From Rhodoferax bucti (GTDB taxonomy: Bacteria > Pseudomonadota > Gammaproteobacteria > Burkholderiales > Burkholderiaceae_C), in assembly GCF_005876985.1 (NCBI RefSeq), contig NZ_VAHD01000001.1, positions 372,001 to 436,000 of the forward strand: a stretch of 64,000 bases of DNA. Reading direction: 5' to 3'. The translations under genes and the position numbers were made by a program. Of the stretch, positions 55,576 to 64,000 are shown piece by piece (within the stretch, counting starts at the first letter, position 1; the number at the start of each line of letters is the position of its first letter). Under the pieces are notes generated by a model that had not been told where the DNA came from, ran no database searches, and worked only from the letters and a program-made list of their open reading frames with translations.

Positions 55576-57183
55576 TTATGCAGGAATTTCGGTGTATCGC
55601 GCCGCCAAAGCAACAAATTCCGCCTCTTGCGAGGGCAAGCCCGTCTCTTCGGCCAAAACTTGAGCCACTTGGGGCGCCAAACTAGCGGACAAGCGGGCAT
55701 CCAGAAACAATACGCGCGCCCTGCGGGCCAGCACGTCTTCCACCGTCACCGCATATTCATAGCGTGCCGCAAAGCGAACCATCGCCTCGGTCAGCCCCGG
55801 TGCCAGCTCCACTCCACTCCCGGGCAATGCATGCACAGCCGGGTAGTCCAGTCCATAAGAGTGTGCACCTTGAGGAATGGACATGGCACTTTGCTGCACA
55901 CCCTCTCCGTCAGCCCCTTGCAAACGCAAATGCACTGTGCCCCCTGCCGGGCGGCGCTCCAGCAATTTCTTCTCGACGCATTTGGCGAGTACGTCTTCGG
56001 CCATGGCCCGATAGGTGGTCCACTTCCCTCCCGTGACAGTCACCAGTCCGCTACGACTCACCAACACCGTGTGTTCCCGGCTGATGGCTTTGGTGTTTTC
56101 GCCATCGTCTTCTTGAGGCTTTACGAGGGGACGCAAGCCCACCCAGATACTCCGAATGTCTTTTGCGGTGGGCGCTTTCTTCAGATAGCGCGCAGCCTCT
56201 TCTAATATGAAGGCAACCTCTTCCTTGAAGGGCCTGGGCTCCCGATCCAGGTCGTGCCGAGGGGTGTCCGTGGTGCCCAGAATGACCTTTCCAAGCCACG
56301 GCACCGCAAAAAGTACCCGACCATCCTGGGTTTGGGGAACCATCAGGGCCGTATCGCCCCCCAAAAACTCCCGGTCCACCACAATGTGCACGCCTTGGCT
56401 GGGCGCCACCATAGGCTTGGTCTTGCTGCGGCCATCAGCAGAATTGGCCTCACCATCTTTTTCGCGCAAACCATCTACCCACACGCCGGTCGCATTCACC
56501 ACGCAACGGGACTGAATGGAGAACTTGCGCCCGCCTATCGTGTCCTCACACAGAACCCCACACACTTTGCCCGCCTCGTACTGCAACTGGGTCGCTTTGC
56601 AGTAGTTCACCACCAAGGCACCCTTGGCAGCTGCGGTACGGGCCAGGGACAAGGCCAGACGCGCATCATCGAACTGGCCATCCCAGTACTTGACGCCGCC
56701 CTTGAGCCCCCCGGTTGCCACTTGCGGAATCAGCTTCTGGGTGTCCTTCGCCCCTAGAAACTCGGTTTTCCCCAACCCGGCTTTGCCCGCCAACAGGTCA
56801 TACGCTGTCAATCCTGCTCCGTAAAACGGCGTTTCCCACCACTTATAGGAAGGCATCACAAATGCCAAGGGTTGCGCAAGGTGCGGGGCGTTGCGCAACA
56901 AGGTGGTCCGCTCATGCAGCGCCTCACGCACCAAAGAAATGTTGCCCTGGGCCAAGTAACGCACACCTCCGTGCAACAGCTTTGTTGCGCGGGAGGATGT
57001 GCCTTTGGCAAAGTCGTGGGATTCGATTAGCACCACGCTGAAACCACGCGACGCCGCATCCAACGCAACCCCCAGCCCGGTAGCGCCTCCACCCACCACC
57101 GCGATGTCGTAAACCCTGGGCTCAGCCAAGCGGTTCAGCAGGTCTTCCCGGCGGGTGGGTAGAGGGTGAGCATCAAAGGCCAT
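55576..57183 (-). CDS. glpD: Aerobic glycerol-3-phosphate dehydrogenase
   Basis: A 535-residue FAD enzyme of the membrane periphery that oxidises glycerol-3-phosphate to dihydroxyacetone phosphate and feeds electrons to quinone. The FAD motif is VVGGGATGLGVALDAASRG (residues ~29-47), followed by KGTSSRATKLLHGGVRYL and later TVTGGKWTTYRAMAEDV, the GlpD signatures. It lies 115 bases after the binding-protein gene glpV on the same strand, with a strong hairpin between. No glycerol kinase gene is in the window. Confidence 0.93.
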   Translation of the reverse strand: MAFDAHPLPTRREDLLNRLAEPRVYDIAVVGGGATGLGVALDAASRGFSVVLIESHDFAKGTSSRATKLLHGGVRYLAQGNISLVREALHERTTLLRNAPHLAQPLAFVMPSYKWWETPFYGAGLTAYDLLAGKAGLGKTEFLGAKDTQKLIPQVATGGLKGGVKYWDGQFDDARLALSLARTAAAKGALVVNYCKATQLQYEAGKVCGVLCEDTIGGRKFSIQSRCVVNATGVWVDGLREKDGEANSADGRSKTKPMVAPSQGVHIVVDREFLGGDTALMVPQTQDGRVLFAVPWLGKVILGTTDTPRHDLDREPRPFKEEVAFILEEAARYLKKAPTAKDIRSIWVGLRPLVKPQEDDGENTKAISREHTVLVSRSGLVTVTGGKWTTYRAMAEDVLAKCVEKKLLERRPAGGTVHLRLQGADGEGVQQSAMSIPQGAHSYGLDYPAVHALPGSGVELAPGLTEAMVRFAARYEYAVTVEDVLARRARVLFLDARLSASLAPQVAQVLAEETGLPSQEAEFVALAARYTEIPA

Positions 57184-57250
57184 GACTATCTTTTAAATGA
57201 GCAGCGCGCAGATTGTTCCATCCACCTCGCTACGTGTATTTCAATTTACA

Positions 57251-57280
57251 GCGGCCTGCAGAAAAACTCCTGCAGGCCGC
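57251..57280 (-). other. Perfect hairpin between glpV and glpD
   Basis: Eleven-base arms GCGGCCTGCAG and CTGCAGGCCGC are exactly complementary with an eight-base loop. It lies 19 bases after the glpV stop on the minus strand. No T-run follows, so it more likely protects the glpV message end or weakens read-through than ends transcription. Confidence 0.6.
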
Positions 57281-57298
57281 ACTTTCAGTAACCGCGAA

Positions 57299-59029
<1,731 letters not shown>

Positions 59030-59113
59030 TGTCTATCTCCTCGGTCTAATAAACCCCTGTTTGAACGAATGGTGCGGCCCCAGGGGAGATAAGCCGAACC
59101 TTGAGACACACCA

Positions 59114-59422
59114 TCAGCCCTTGCGCATCACCAACCCTAGTAGAGCCATGGAAAGCACAAAGCTGATCCAGATCGAGGGCTCTGCCTCCAGGCTCATCCA
59201 CTCGACCAAGCGACCGCTAATGCCTACAAACGCCAGATTCACGTAGGCCGCACTCAACAACCCCACAAACAAGCGGTCACCCCGGGTGGTTTCCATCGGT
59301 AGAAAACCCTTGCGCATGGTCGTGGGGGATTTGATTTCCCACACCGTCATGCCCACCAGCATCAGGGCAATACAGCAGAAAAATACTGCCACGGGCGTGG
59401 TCCAAGCCATCCAATCAAACAT
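59114..59422 (-). CDS. glpU: DUF2160 small membrane protein of the glycerol transporter
   Basis: A 102-residue inner-membrane protein with three or so helices (TTPVAVFFCCIALMLVGMTVW, FVGLLSAAYVNLAFVGISG, WISFVLSMALLGLVM). It matches the DUF2160 family, always found between the permease and binding-protein genes of GlpSTPQUV transporters. It has no assigned activity. It lies 12 bases after glpQ. Confidence 0.85.
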   Translation of the reverse strand: MFDWMAWTTPVAVFFCCIALMLVGMTVWEIKSPTTMRKGFLPMETTRGDRLFVGLLSAAYVNLAFVGISGRLVEWMSLEAEPSIWISFVLSMALLGLVMRKG

Positions 59423-59434
59423 GATGATTTCCTC

Positions 59435-60247
59435 TTAAACGCGACCCATCGCGAAACCCTTGGCGATGTAATTGCGAACAAACCAAATGACGATGGCACC
59501 CGGCACAATGGTCAACACACCTGCCGCAGCCAACGTGGCCCAGTCCATGCCCGAAGCAGAAACCGTACGGGTCATAGTGGCGGCAATCGGCTTGGCATTC
59601 ACGCTAGTCAAGGTGCGAGCCAGCAGCAACTCCACCCAGCTGAACATGAAGCAGAAGAACGCGGCCACGCCCACGCCCGCCTTGATCAGCGGGATGTAGA
59701 TGCGAATAAAGAAGCGAGGAAAGGAGTAACCGTCGATGTAAGCGGTCTCGTCAATCTCCCGCGGGATACCGCTCATGAAGCCCTCCAGAATCCACACCGC
59801 CAGCGGTACGTTGAACAGCAGGTGTACCAATGCCACCGCAATGTGCGTATCCATCAGCCCCACCGAGGTGTAAAGCTGGAAAAACGGCAACAGAAACACG
59901 GCAGGTGGCGTCATGCGGTTGGTCAGCAACCAGAAGAACACATGCTTGTCGCCGAGAAAGCTGTATCGCGAAAACGCATAGGCAGCCGGCAAGGCCACGA
60001 TCAACGAGATGACCGTGTTGATACCCACATAAATCAGGCTATTGATGTAACCCGAGTACCAAGCGGGGTCGGTCAAGATGGTTTTGTAGTTGTCCCAGGT
60101 GAAGTGGTCCGGGAACAGCGTGAAGCCTGCGAGGATTTCATTGTTCGTCTTGAACGACATGTTGACCATCCAATAGATGGGCAGCAACGCAAACACGATG
60201 TACGCCAGCATGAACAGCGAGCGCTTTTGAAACTTGGGCTTATTCAT
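59435..60247 (-). CDS. glpQ: Glycerol ABC transporter permease GlpQ
   Basis: A 270-residue inner-membrane permease of the MalG type with six predicted helices. The EAA loop is IPREIDETAYIDGYSFPRFFIRIYIPL. The start ATG 60247 overlaps the glpP stop by 8 bases; GTG 60253 is the alternative. It pairs with GlpP. Confidence 0.88.
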   Translation of the reverse strand: MNKPKFQKRSLFMLAYIVFALLPIYWMVNMSFKTNNEILAGFTLFPDHFTWDNYKTILTDPAWYSGYINSLIYVGINTVISLIVALPAAYAFSRYSFLGDKHVFFWLLTNRMTPPAVFLLPFFQLYTSVGLMDTHIAVALVHLLFNVPLAVWILEGFMSGIPREIDETAYIDGYSFPRFFIRIYIPLIKAGVGVAAFFCFMFSWVELLLARTLTSVNAKPIAATMTRTVSASGMDWATLAAAGVLTIVPGAIVIWFVRNYIAKGFAMGRV

Positions 60248-61133
60248 GGCCACCTTCCTTCGCCTGGGTGCCGACCCGCTGCATCCAGTTGTACAAAATA
60301 AAACACATCAACAAAATGATCAGGAAATAGATCAGCGAGAACGCGGCGGCTGGCCCCAGATCGAACTGCCCCACCGCCTTTTGGGTGAGGAACTGCGAGA
60401 GGAAGGTCGTGGAGTTACCCGGACCACCGCCCGTAAGCACAAAGGGCTCGGTGTAAATCATGAAGCTGTCCATAAAGCGCAGCAGCACCGCGATCATCAG
60501 CACGCCGCGCATCTTGGGCAGCTGCACATAGCGAAACACATCGAGCTTGCTGGCCCCGTCAATGCTGGCCGCCTGGTAGTAGGCGTCAGGTATGGAGCGC
60601 AAACCGGCGTAGCCCAACAGCGCCACCAACGGTGTCCAGTGCCACACGTCCATGAGCAATACGGTCAGCCATGCATGCGCTGCATTTCCGGTATAGCTGT
60701 ATTCAATGCCCATGCCTTGCAGGGCAGCACCCATGAGGCCGATGTCAGTACGGCCAAAGATTTGCCAGATGGTGCCCACCACATTCCAAGGGATTAGCAG
60801 CGAGAGCGACACGATCACCAGCGCAGCGGACGACTTCCAGCCCTGCGCAGGCATCGACAAAGCCAGCAGAATGCCCAAAGGCAACTCCACTGCCAGCACC
60901 GCAAACGAATAGGTGATTTGGCGCAAGAGCGCTCCATGTAACTCTTCGTCACGCATGATTGCGGCGAACCATTCCGTGCCCACAAACACACGCCGCTCCG
61001 GCGAAATGATGTCTTGCACCGAATAATTCACCACCACCATCAGCGGCAAGATGGCAGAAAAAGCCACGCAAATCAGCATCGGCAGGATCAAGAACCAGGC
61101 CTTCTGGTTCACCGGTTTGGTGGTGGTGCTCAT
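60240..61133 (-). CDS. glpP: Glycerol ABC transporter permease GlpP
   Basis: A 297-residue inner-membrane permease of the MalF type. The helix KAWFLILPMLICVAFSAILPL and the EAA loop SIPDAYYQAASIDGASKLDVF are typical. The ATG at 61133 overlaps the glpT stop (ATGA). Confidence 0.88.
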   Translation of the reverse strand: MSTTTKPVNQKAWFLILPMLICVAFSAILPLMVVVNYSVQDIISPERRVFVGTEWFAAIMRDEELHGALLRQITYSFAVLAVELPLGILLALSMPAQGWKSSAALVIVSLSLLIPWNVVGTIWQIFGRTDIGLMGAALQGMGIEYSYTGNAAHAWLTVLLMDVWHWTPLVALLGYAGLRSIPDAYYQAASIDGASKLDVFRYVQLPKMRGVLMIAVLLRFMDSFMIYTEPFVLTGGGPGNSTTFLSQFLTQKAVGQFDLGPAAAFSLIYFLIILLMCFILYNWMQRVGTQAKEGGHE

Positions 61134-62206
61134 GCCACGATCTCCTCGTTTTGGTAGAAGCAGGTGTGTTCGCCCACCACCTGCAGCCACACGCGCTCAC
61201 CCACGGCAAGCTGCGCGGCATCGGCCGCCAAGCGCGCCTTGATGGTGTGGCCTTCGCGGGTCGCACTCACGATCACATGCGTGCCCACGTCCTGCACCTG
61301 GGTAACGGTCATGGACAGGGCTCCGTCGGCCTGGGCAGCCGCCAGACTCACGTACTCCGGGCGCACACCCAGCTTGAAGTCACCGTTGGCCAAGGGCCGG
61401 GAGTGCGGTAGCGCCACCACCGCACCTGCAGTGTGAAAGTCCCCATCGGTATTGCGGCCCGGCAAAAAATTCATACCAGGTGACCCAATGAAGTGGCCCA
61501 CAAAGGTATGGCGGGGCCGCTCAAACAAATCGGCCGCCGAGCCCACCTGTACGGCACGGCCGCGCGTCATCACCACCACCTGGTCGGCAAAGGTGAGTGC
61601 TTCCACCTGGTCGTGGGTCACATAAATCAGCGTGAGCTTCAGCTCATGGTGAATTTGCTTGAGCTTGCGACGTAGCTGCCATTTCAGATGCGGGTCGATC
61701 ACGGTCAGTGGCTCGTCAAACAGCACGGCGGACACATCGGGCCGGACTAGGCCTCGGCCCAACGAGATTTTCTGCTTAGCGTCGGCGGCCAACCCGGCGG
61801 CGCGCTGATTAAGCTGGCCACTCATTTCCAGCATTTCAGCAATCGCGCCCACACGCTTCTTGATCTGGTCCGCAGGCATCCTGCGGTTACGCAGCGGGAA
61901 AGCCAAGTTTTCGGCCACCGTCATGGTGTCGTAGATCACCGGAAACTGGAACACCTGCGCAATGTTGCGTTGCTGAGGCGTGGCCCGGGTAACGTCCTGG
62001 CCGTCAAAGCGCACTGTGCCTTGTGAGGGTGTGACCAAGCCCGACATGATGTTGAGCAAGGTGGTCTTGCCGCAGCCCGAAGGGCCCAGCAGCGCGTAGG
62101 CACCACCGTCGTCAAAGGTCATCTTCAAAGGCAGCAACGCGTAGTCACTGTCCTGCTGCGGATTGGCCCGATAAGCGTGGGCTAAGTCAAGTTCTATGCG
62201 TGCCAT
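61130..62206 (-). CDS. glpT: Glycerol ABC transporter ATPase GlpT
   Basis: A 358-residue ATPase of the UgpC/MalK type. Walker A GPSGCGKTT is at ~43-51 and the Q-loop is VFQFPVIYD. The signature is AADAKQKISLGRG, a strongly altered form of LSGGQ, and Walker B is AVLFDEPLTVID. The C-terminal regulatory domain has KLGVRPEYVSL. The degenerate signature may mean only one of the two ATPases (GlpS/GlpT) has a normal site. It lies 1 base after glpS. Confidence 0.88.
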   Translation of the reverse strand: MARIELDLAHAYRANPQQDSDYALLPLKMTFDDGGAYALLGPSGCGKTTLLNIMSGLVTPSQGTVRFDGQDVTRATPQQRNIAQVFQFPVIYDTMTVAENLAFPLRNRRMPADQIKKRVGAIAEMLEMSGQLNQRAAGLAADAKQKISLGRGLVRPDVSAVLFDEPLTVIDPHLKWQLRRKLKQIHHELKLTLIYVTHDQVEALTFADQVVVMTRGRAVQVGSAADLFERPRHTFVGHFIGSPGMNFLPGRNTDGDFHTAGAVVALPHSRPLANGDFKLGVRPEYVSLAAAQADGALSMTVTQVQDVGTHVIVSATREGHTIKARLAADAAQLAVGERVWLQVVGEHTCFYQNEEIVA

Positions 62207-62207
62207 A

Positions 62208-63281
62208 TCAGCGTCCTTTGCTGCGCACTGGCGCCAGCAGCAACATGCCCTGCGCATCAAACACGTAGACCTGCGCCGGGTTAAAGAAGAAAGTGCAAGG
62301 CTGGCCCAGCTCAAAGTGATGCACACCGGTGAGCTGCGCCACCAGCTCACCCAGCGGTGTCTCAAAGTGCACAAAGGTGTCGGTACCCGAAATCTCGGCC
62401 AGCTCCACCGTGCCTACCAACGCTACATCGCCTTCCTGGGCGCGCACGCGCAGTGCACTGGCGCGCATGCCCACGGTCAGTGCAGCAGACGGGGTGGGTG
62501 GCAAAGCCAGTGGCAACAGTGGCCCTTGCACCATTTGCACACCGGTGGGCGCCACGCTGGCAGCCAACAGGTTCATGGGTGGATCGCTGAAGGCGCGCGC
62601 CACGCGGATCGATTGCGGTGCGTGGAACACTTCAGCCGTCGGGCCGTACTGCAGCAGCTCACCAGCATCGAGCACAGCGGTGTAGCCGCCCAGCAGCAGG
62701 GCTTCGCCGGGTTCGGTGGTGGCATAAATCACGGTGGAGTCGCCTGCGGCAAACAGGGCGGTCAACTCATCGCGCAATTCTTCGCGCAACTTGTAATCCA
62801 GGTTCACCAACGGTTCGTCCAGCAGCATCAGCGGTGCGCCTTTGGCCAACGCACGGGCCAAGGCAACGCGCTGCTGCTGGCCACCCGACAACTCTGCCGG
62901 GTAGCGATCCAGAAACATTTCAATGTGCAGCTTTTCGGCCAGCTCGCGCACGCGCTGGTCCACCTGCTTATCGCCGCGAAGCTTCAGCGGCGAAGCAATG
63001 TTGTCGCGAACCTTGAGCGAGGGGTAGTTGATGAACTGCTGGTAGACCATAGCCACGTTGCGCTCGCGCACCGGCACGCCCGTCACATCCCCCCCATCCA
63101 CCCGCACCTTACCGGCACTGGGTGCATCCAAGCCCGCCATGACGCGCATCAGGCTGGTTTTGCCTGCCTGGGTTGCGCCCAACAGCACGGTTACAGCCCC
63201 ACTGCGCGGAGCCAGACTCATGTCGTACAGCCAAGTCTGTGGCCCTACTTTTTTGCTGATGCCTTCCAGAGTCAACTGCAT
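62208..63281 (-). CDS. glpS: Glycerol ABC transporter ATPase GlpS
   Basis: A 357-residue ATPase. Walker A is GATQAGKTS (~35-43), the Q-loop VYQQFINYP, the signature LSGGQQQR and Walker B MLLDEPLVNLDY. The H-loop region is IYATTEPGEA, where Thr-Glu replaces the usual His. It is the first gene of the minus-strand operon, preceded by the GlpR operator region. ATG 63281 is preferred to GTG 63284. Confidence 0.88.
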   Translation of the reverse strand: MQLTLEGISKKVGPQTWLYDMSLAPRSGAVTVLLGATQAGKTSLMRVMAGLDAPSAGKVRVDGGDVTGVPVRERNVAMVYQQFINYPSLKVRDNIASPLKLRGDKQVDQRVRELAEKLHIEMFLDRYPAELSGGQQQRVALARALAKGAPLMLLDEPLVNLDYKLREELRDELTALFAAGDSTVIYATTEPGEALLLGGYTAVLDAGELLQYGPTAEVFHAPQSIRVARAFSDPPMNLLAASVAPTGVQMVQGPLLPLALPPTPSAALTVGMRASALRVRAQEGDVALVGTVELAEISGTDTFVHFETPLGELVAQLTGVHHFELGQPCTFFFNPAQVYVFDAQGMLLLAPVRSKGR

Positions 63282-63326
63282 CACGCCACCTTTTTTTGTT
63301 GCATTGAGAACCCAGATGAATTTTCG

Positions 63327-63403
63327 AATTCGCGAATTATTGTTCGTTTCGATTCGTTTTATCTCGGTACTAACCCTATCCGCATTCCTTTTGATTCGTT
63401 TTA
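63327..63403. promoter_or_regulatory. Candidate GlpR operators between glpS and glpR
   Basis: An exact palindrome AATTCGCGAATT lies at 63327-63338, and GATTCGTTTTA occurs twice, at 63351-63361 and 63393-63403, 42 bases (four helix turns) apart. TTCG-type repeats are the usual target of DeoR-family GlpR. The arrangement would let the regulator repress glpSTPQUV and itself when glycerol is absent. Confidence 0.55.
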
Positions 63404-63442
63404 CAGTCTGGCCGGCCCCACCGTTCGGGGTACAAATACACC

Positions 63443-64000
63443 ATGCACCCCAACCCCCGACAACTCACCCTGCTCTCCGTCGTCCAGGCACAGGGCTCCG
63501 TCACCGTGGAGCAACTGGCAGAGACTTTGGGCGTGACACTGCAAACCGTGCGGCGCGATGTGCAGCGCCTGGCCGACGAGGGCCTGCTGGCCCGCTTCCA
63601 CGGCGGCGTGCGAGTGCCCAGCTCCACCACCGAGAACATTGCCCACCAACAGCGCGAAAGCCTGAATGCAGAAGGCAAATCGCGCATTGCGCGCGCGGTA
63701 GCCGCTGCCGTGCCCAATGACTGCTCCCTGATCTTGAACATCGGTACCACCACCGAGGCGATTGCGCGCGCGCTCTTACACCACAGCGGCCTGCGCGTGA
63801 TTACCAACAACTTGAACGTGGCCAGCATCCTGAGCACCAACCCGCAATGCGAGGTGATCGTGGTAGGCGGCGTGGTGCGCGGGCGGGACCAGGGCATCGT
63901 GGGCGAAGCGGCGGTGGATTTCATCCGCCAGTTCAAGGTGGACCTGGCGCTCATCGGCATTTCCGGCATTGAGGCCGACGGCACCCTGCGCGACTACGAC
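63443..64000 (+). CDS. glpR: DeoR-family transcriptional regulator (GlpR), C-terminus cut by window end
   Basis: The first 186 codons are present. The N-terminal helix-turn-helix reads PRQLTLLSVVQAQGSVTVEQ, then LGVTLQTVRRDVQRLADEGLL. The sugar-phosphate-binding domain follows (NIGTTTEAIARAL, NPQCEVIVVGGVVRGRDQGIVG). DeoR members next to glycerol operons bind glycerol-3-phosphate and repress glp genes. It is divergent to glpS with a 161-base gap holding TTCG-type repeats. Confidence 0.88.
   Translation, partial: MHPNPRQLTLLSVVQAQGSVTVEQLAETLGVTLQTVRRDVQRLADEGLLARFHGGVRVPSSTTENIAHQQRESLNAEGKSRIARAVAAAVPNDCSLILNIGTTTEAIARALLHHSGLRVITNNLNVASILSTNPQCEVIVVGGVVRGRDQGIVGEAAVDFIRQFKVDLALIGISGIEADGTLRDYD

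Overview
The window looks like chromosomal DNA of a high-GC betaproteobacterium of the order Burkholderiales, most likely family Comamonadaceae (Rhodoferax/Curvibacter-like). The evidence is the protocatechuate 4,5-cleavage cluster with its divergent LysR gene, the fused isobutyryl-CoA mutase IcmF, the glpSTPQUV-type glycerol transporter, the spc/alpha ribosomal cluster, and a short dispersed repeat that, from memory, is of a kind frequent in Comamonadaceae. Species cannot be fixed from the sequence alone.

Layout. (1) 1-2.5 kb: the end of a branched-chain-amino-acid-type ABC transporter operon followed by a formamidase-like hydrolase. (2) 2.6-12.8 kb: a type I restriction-modification locus whose hsdM, hsdS and hsdR genes are pushed apart by toxin-antitoxin cassettes: an antitoxin/ParE pair, a DUF433/PIN-like pair, an antitoxin with a broken ParE, and an AbiEi/AbiEii-like pair. 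After the first insertion a second copy of the hsdM 3' end appears just before hsdS. After the second insertion a decayed second copy of the hsdS 3' end appears just before the AbiE pair. This is the most unusual region. (3) 12.9-24.9 kb: a GGDEF-EAL protein, icmF, coaX, an unknown gene, an M20 amidohydrolase, a molybdopterin oxidoreductase and a DUF2721 protein. (4) 25.2-33.6 kb: a membrane-less chemotaxis receptor, then a six-gene protocatechuate 4,5-cleavage set (ligJ, K, I, A, B, C order) led by a ModA-like gene and facing a LysR gene. Together these enzymes convert protocatechuate to pyruvate and oxaloacetate, except that the tautomerase LigU is not in the window. (5) 33.8-43.4 kb: a second GGDEF-EAL protein, an AEC permease, a Bug/TctC binding protein and a complete livKHMGF operon. 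(6) 43.6-46.6 kb: a ParB-like protein, a CbbR/CmpR-like regulator divergent from a SbtA bicarbonate transporter, a bidirectional terminator and initiator tRNA-fMet. (7) 46.6-55.4 kb: ribosomal cluster rplN to rplQ with secY and rpoA, all on the minus strand and visibly lower in GC. (8) 55.6-64 kb: glycerol catabolism and uptake (glpD, glpVUQPTS) and a divergent DeoR/GlpR regulator cut by the window end.

A dispersed element of about 50-60 bases occurs at least eight times. It has a conserved small stem (GCGCA-loop-TGCGC) with compensatory changes. Four copies sit directly after stop codons in the same orientation, and two lie in frame inside coding sequence (hsdM and icmF). No CRISPR array, rRNA, prophage or intact insertion sequence was seen. 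No gene-free stretch exceeds 300 bases; the longest, 24952-25234, holds only one copy of the repeat.
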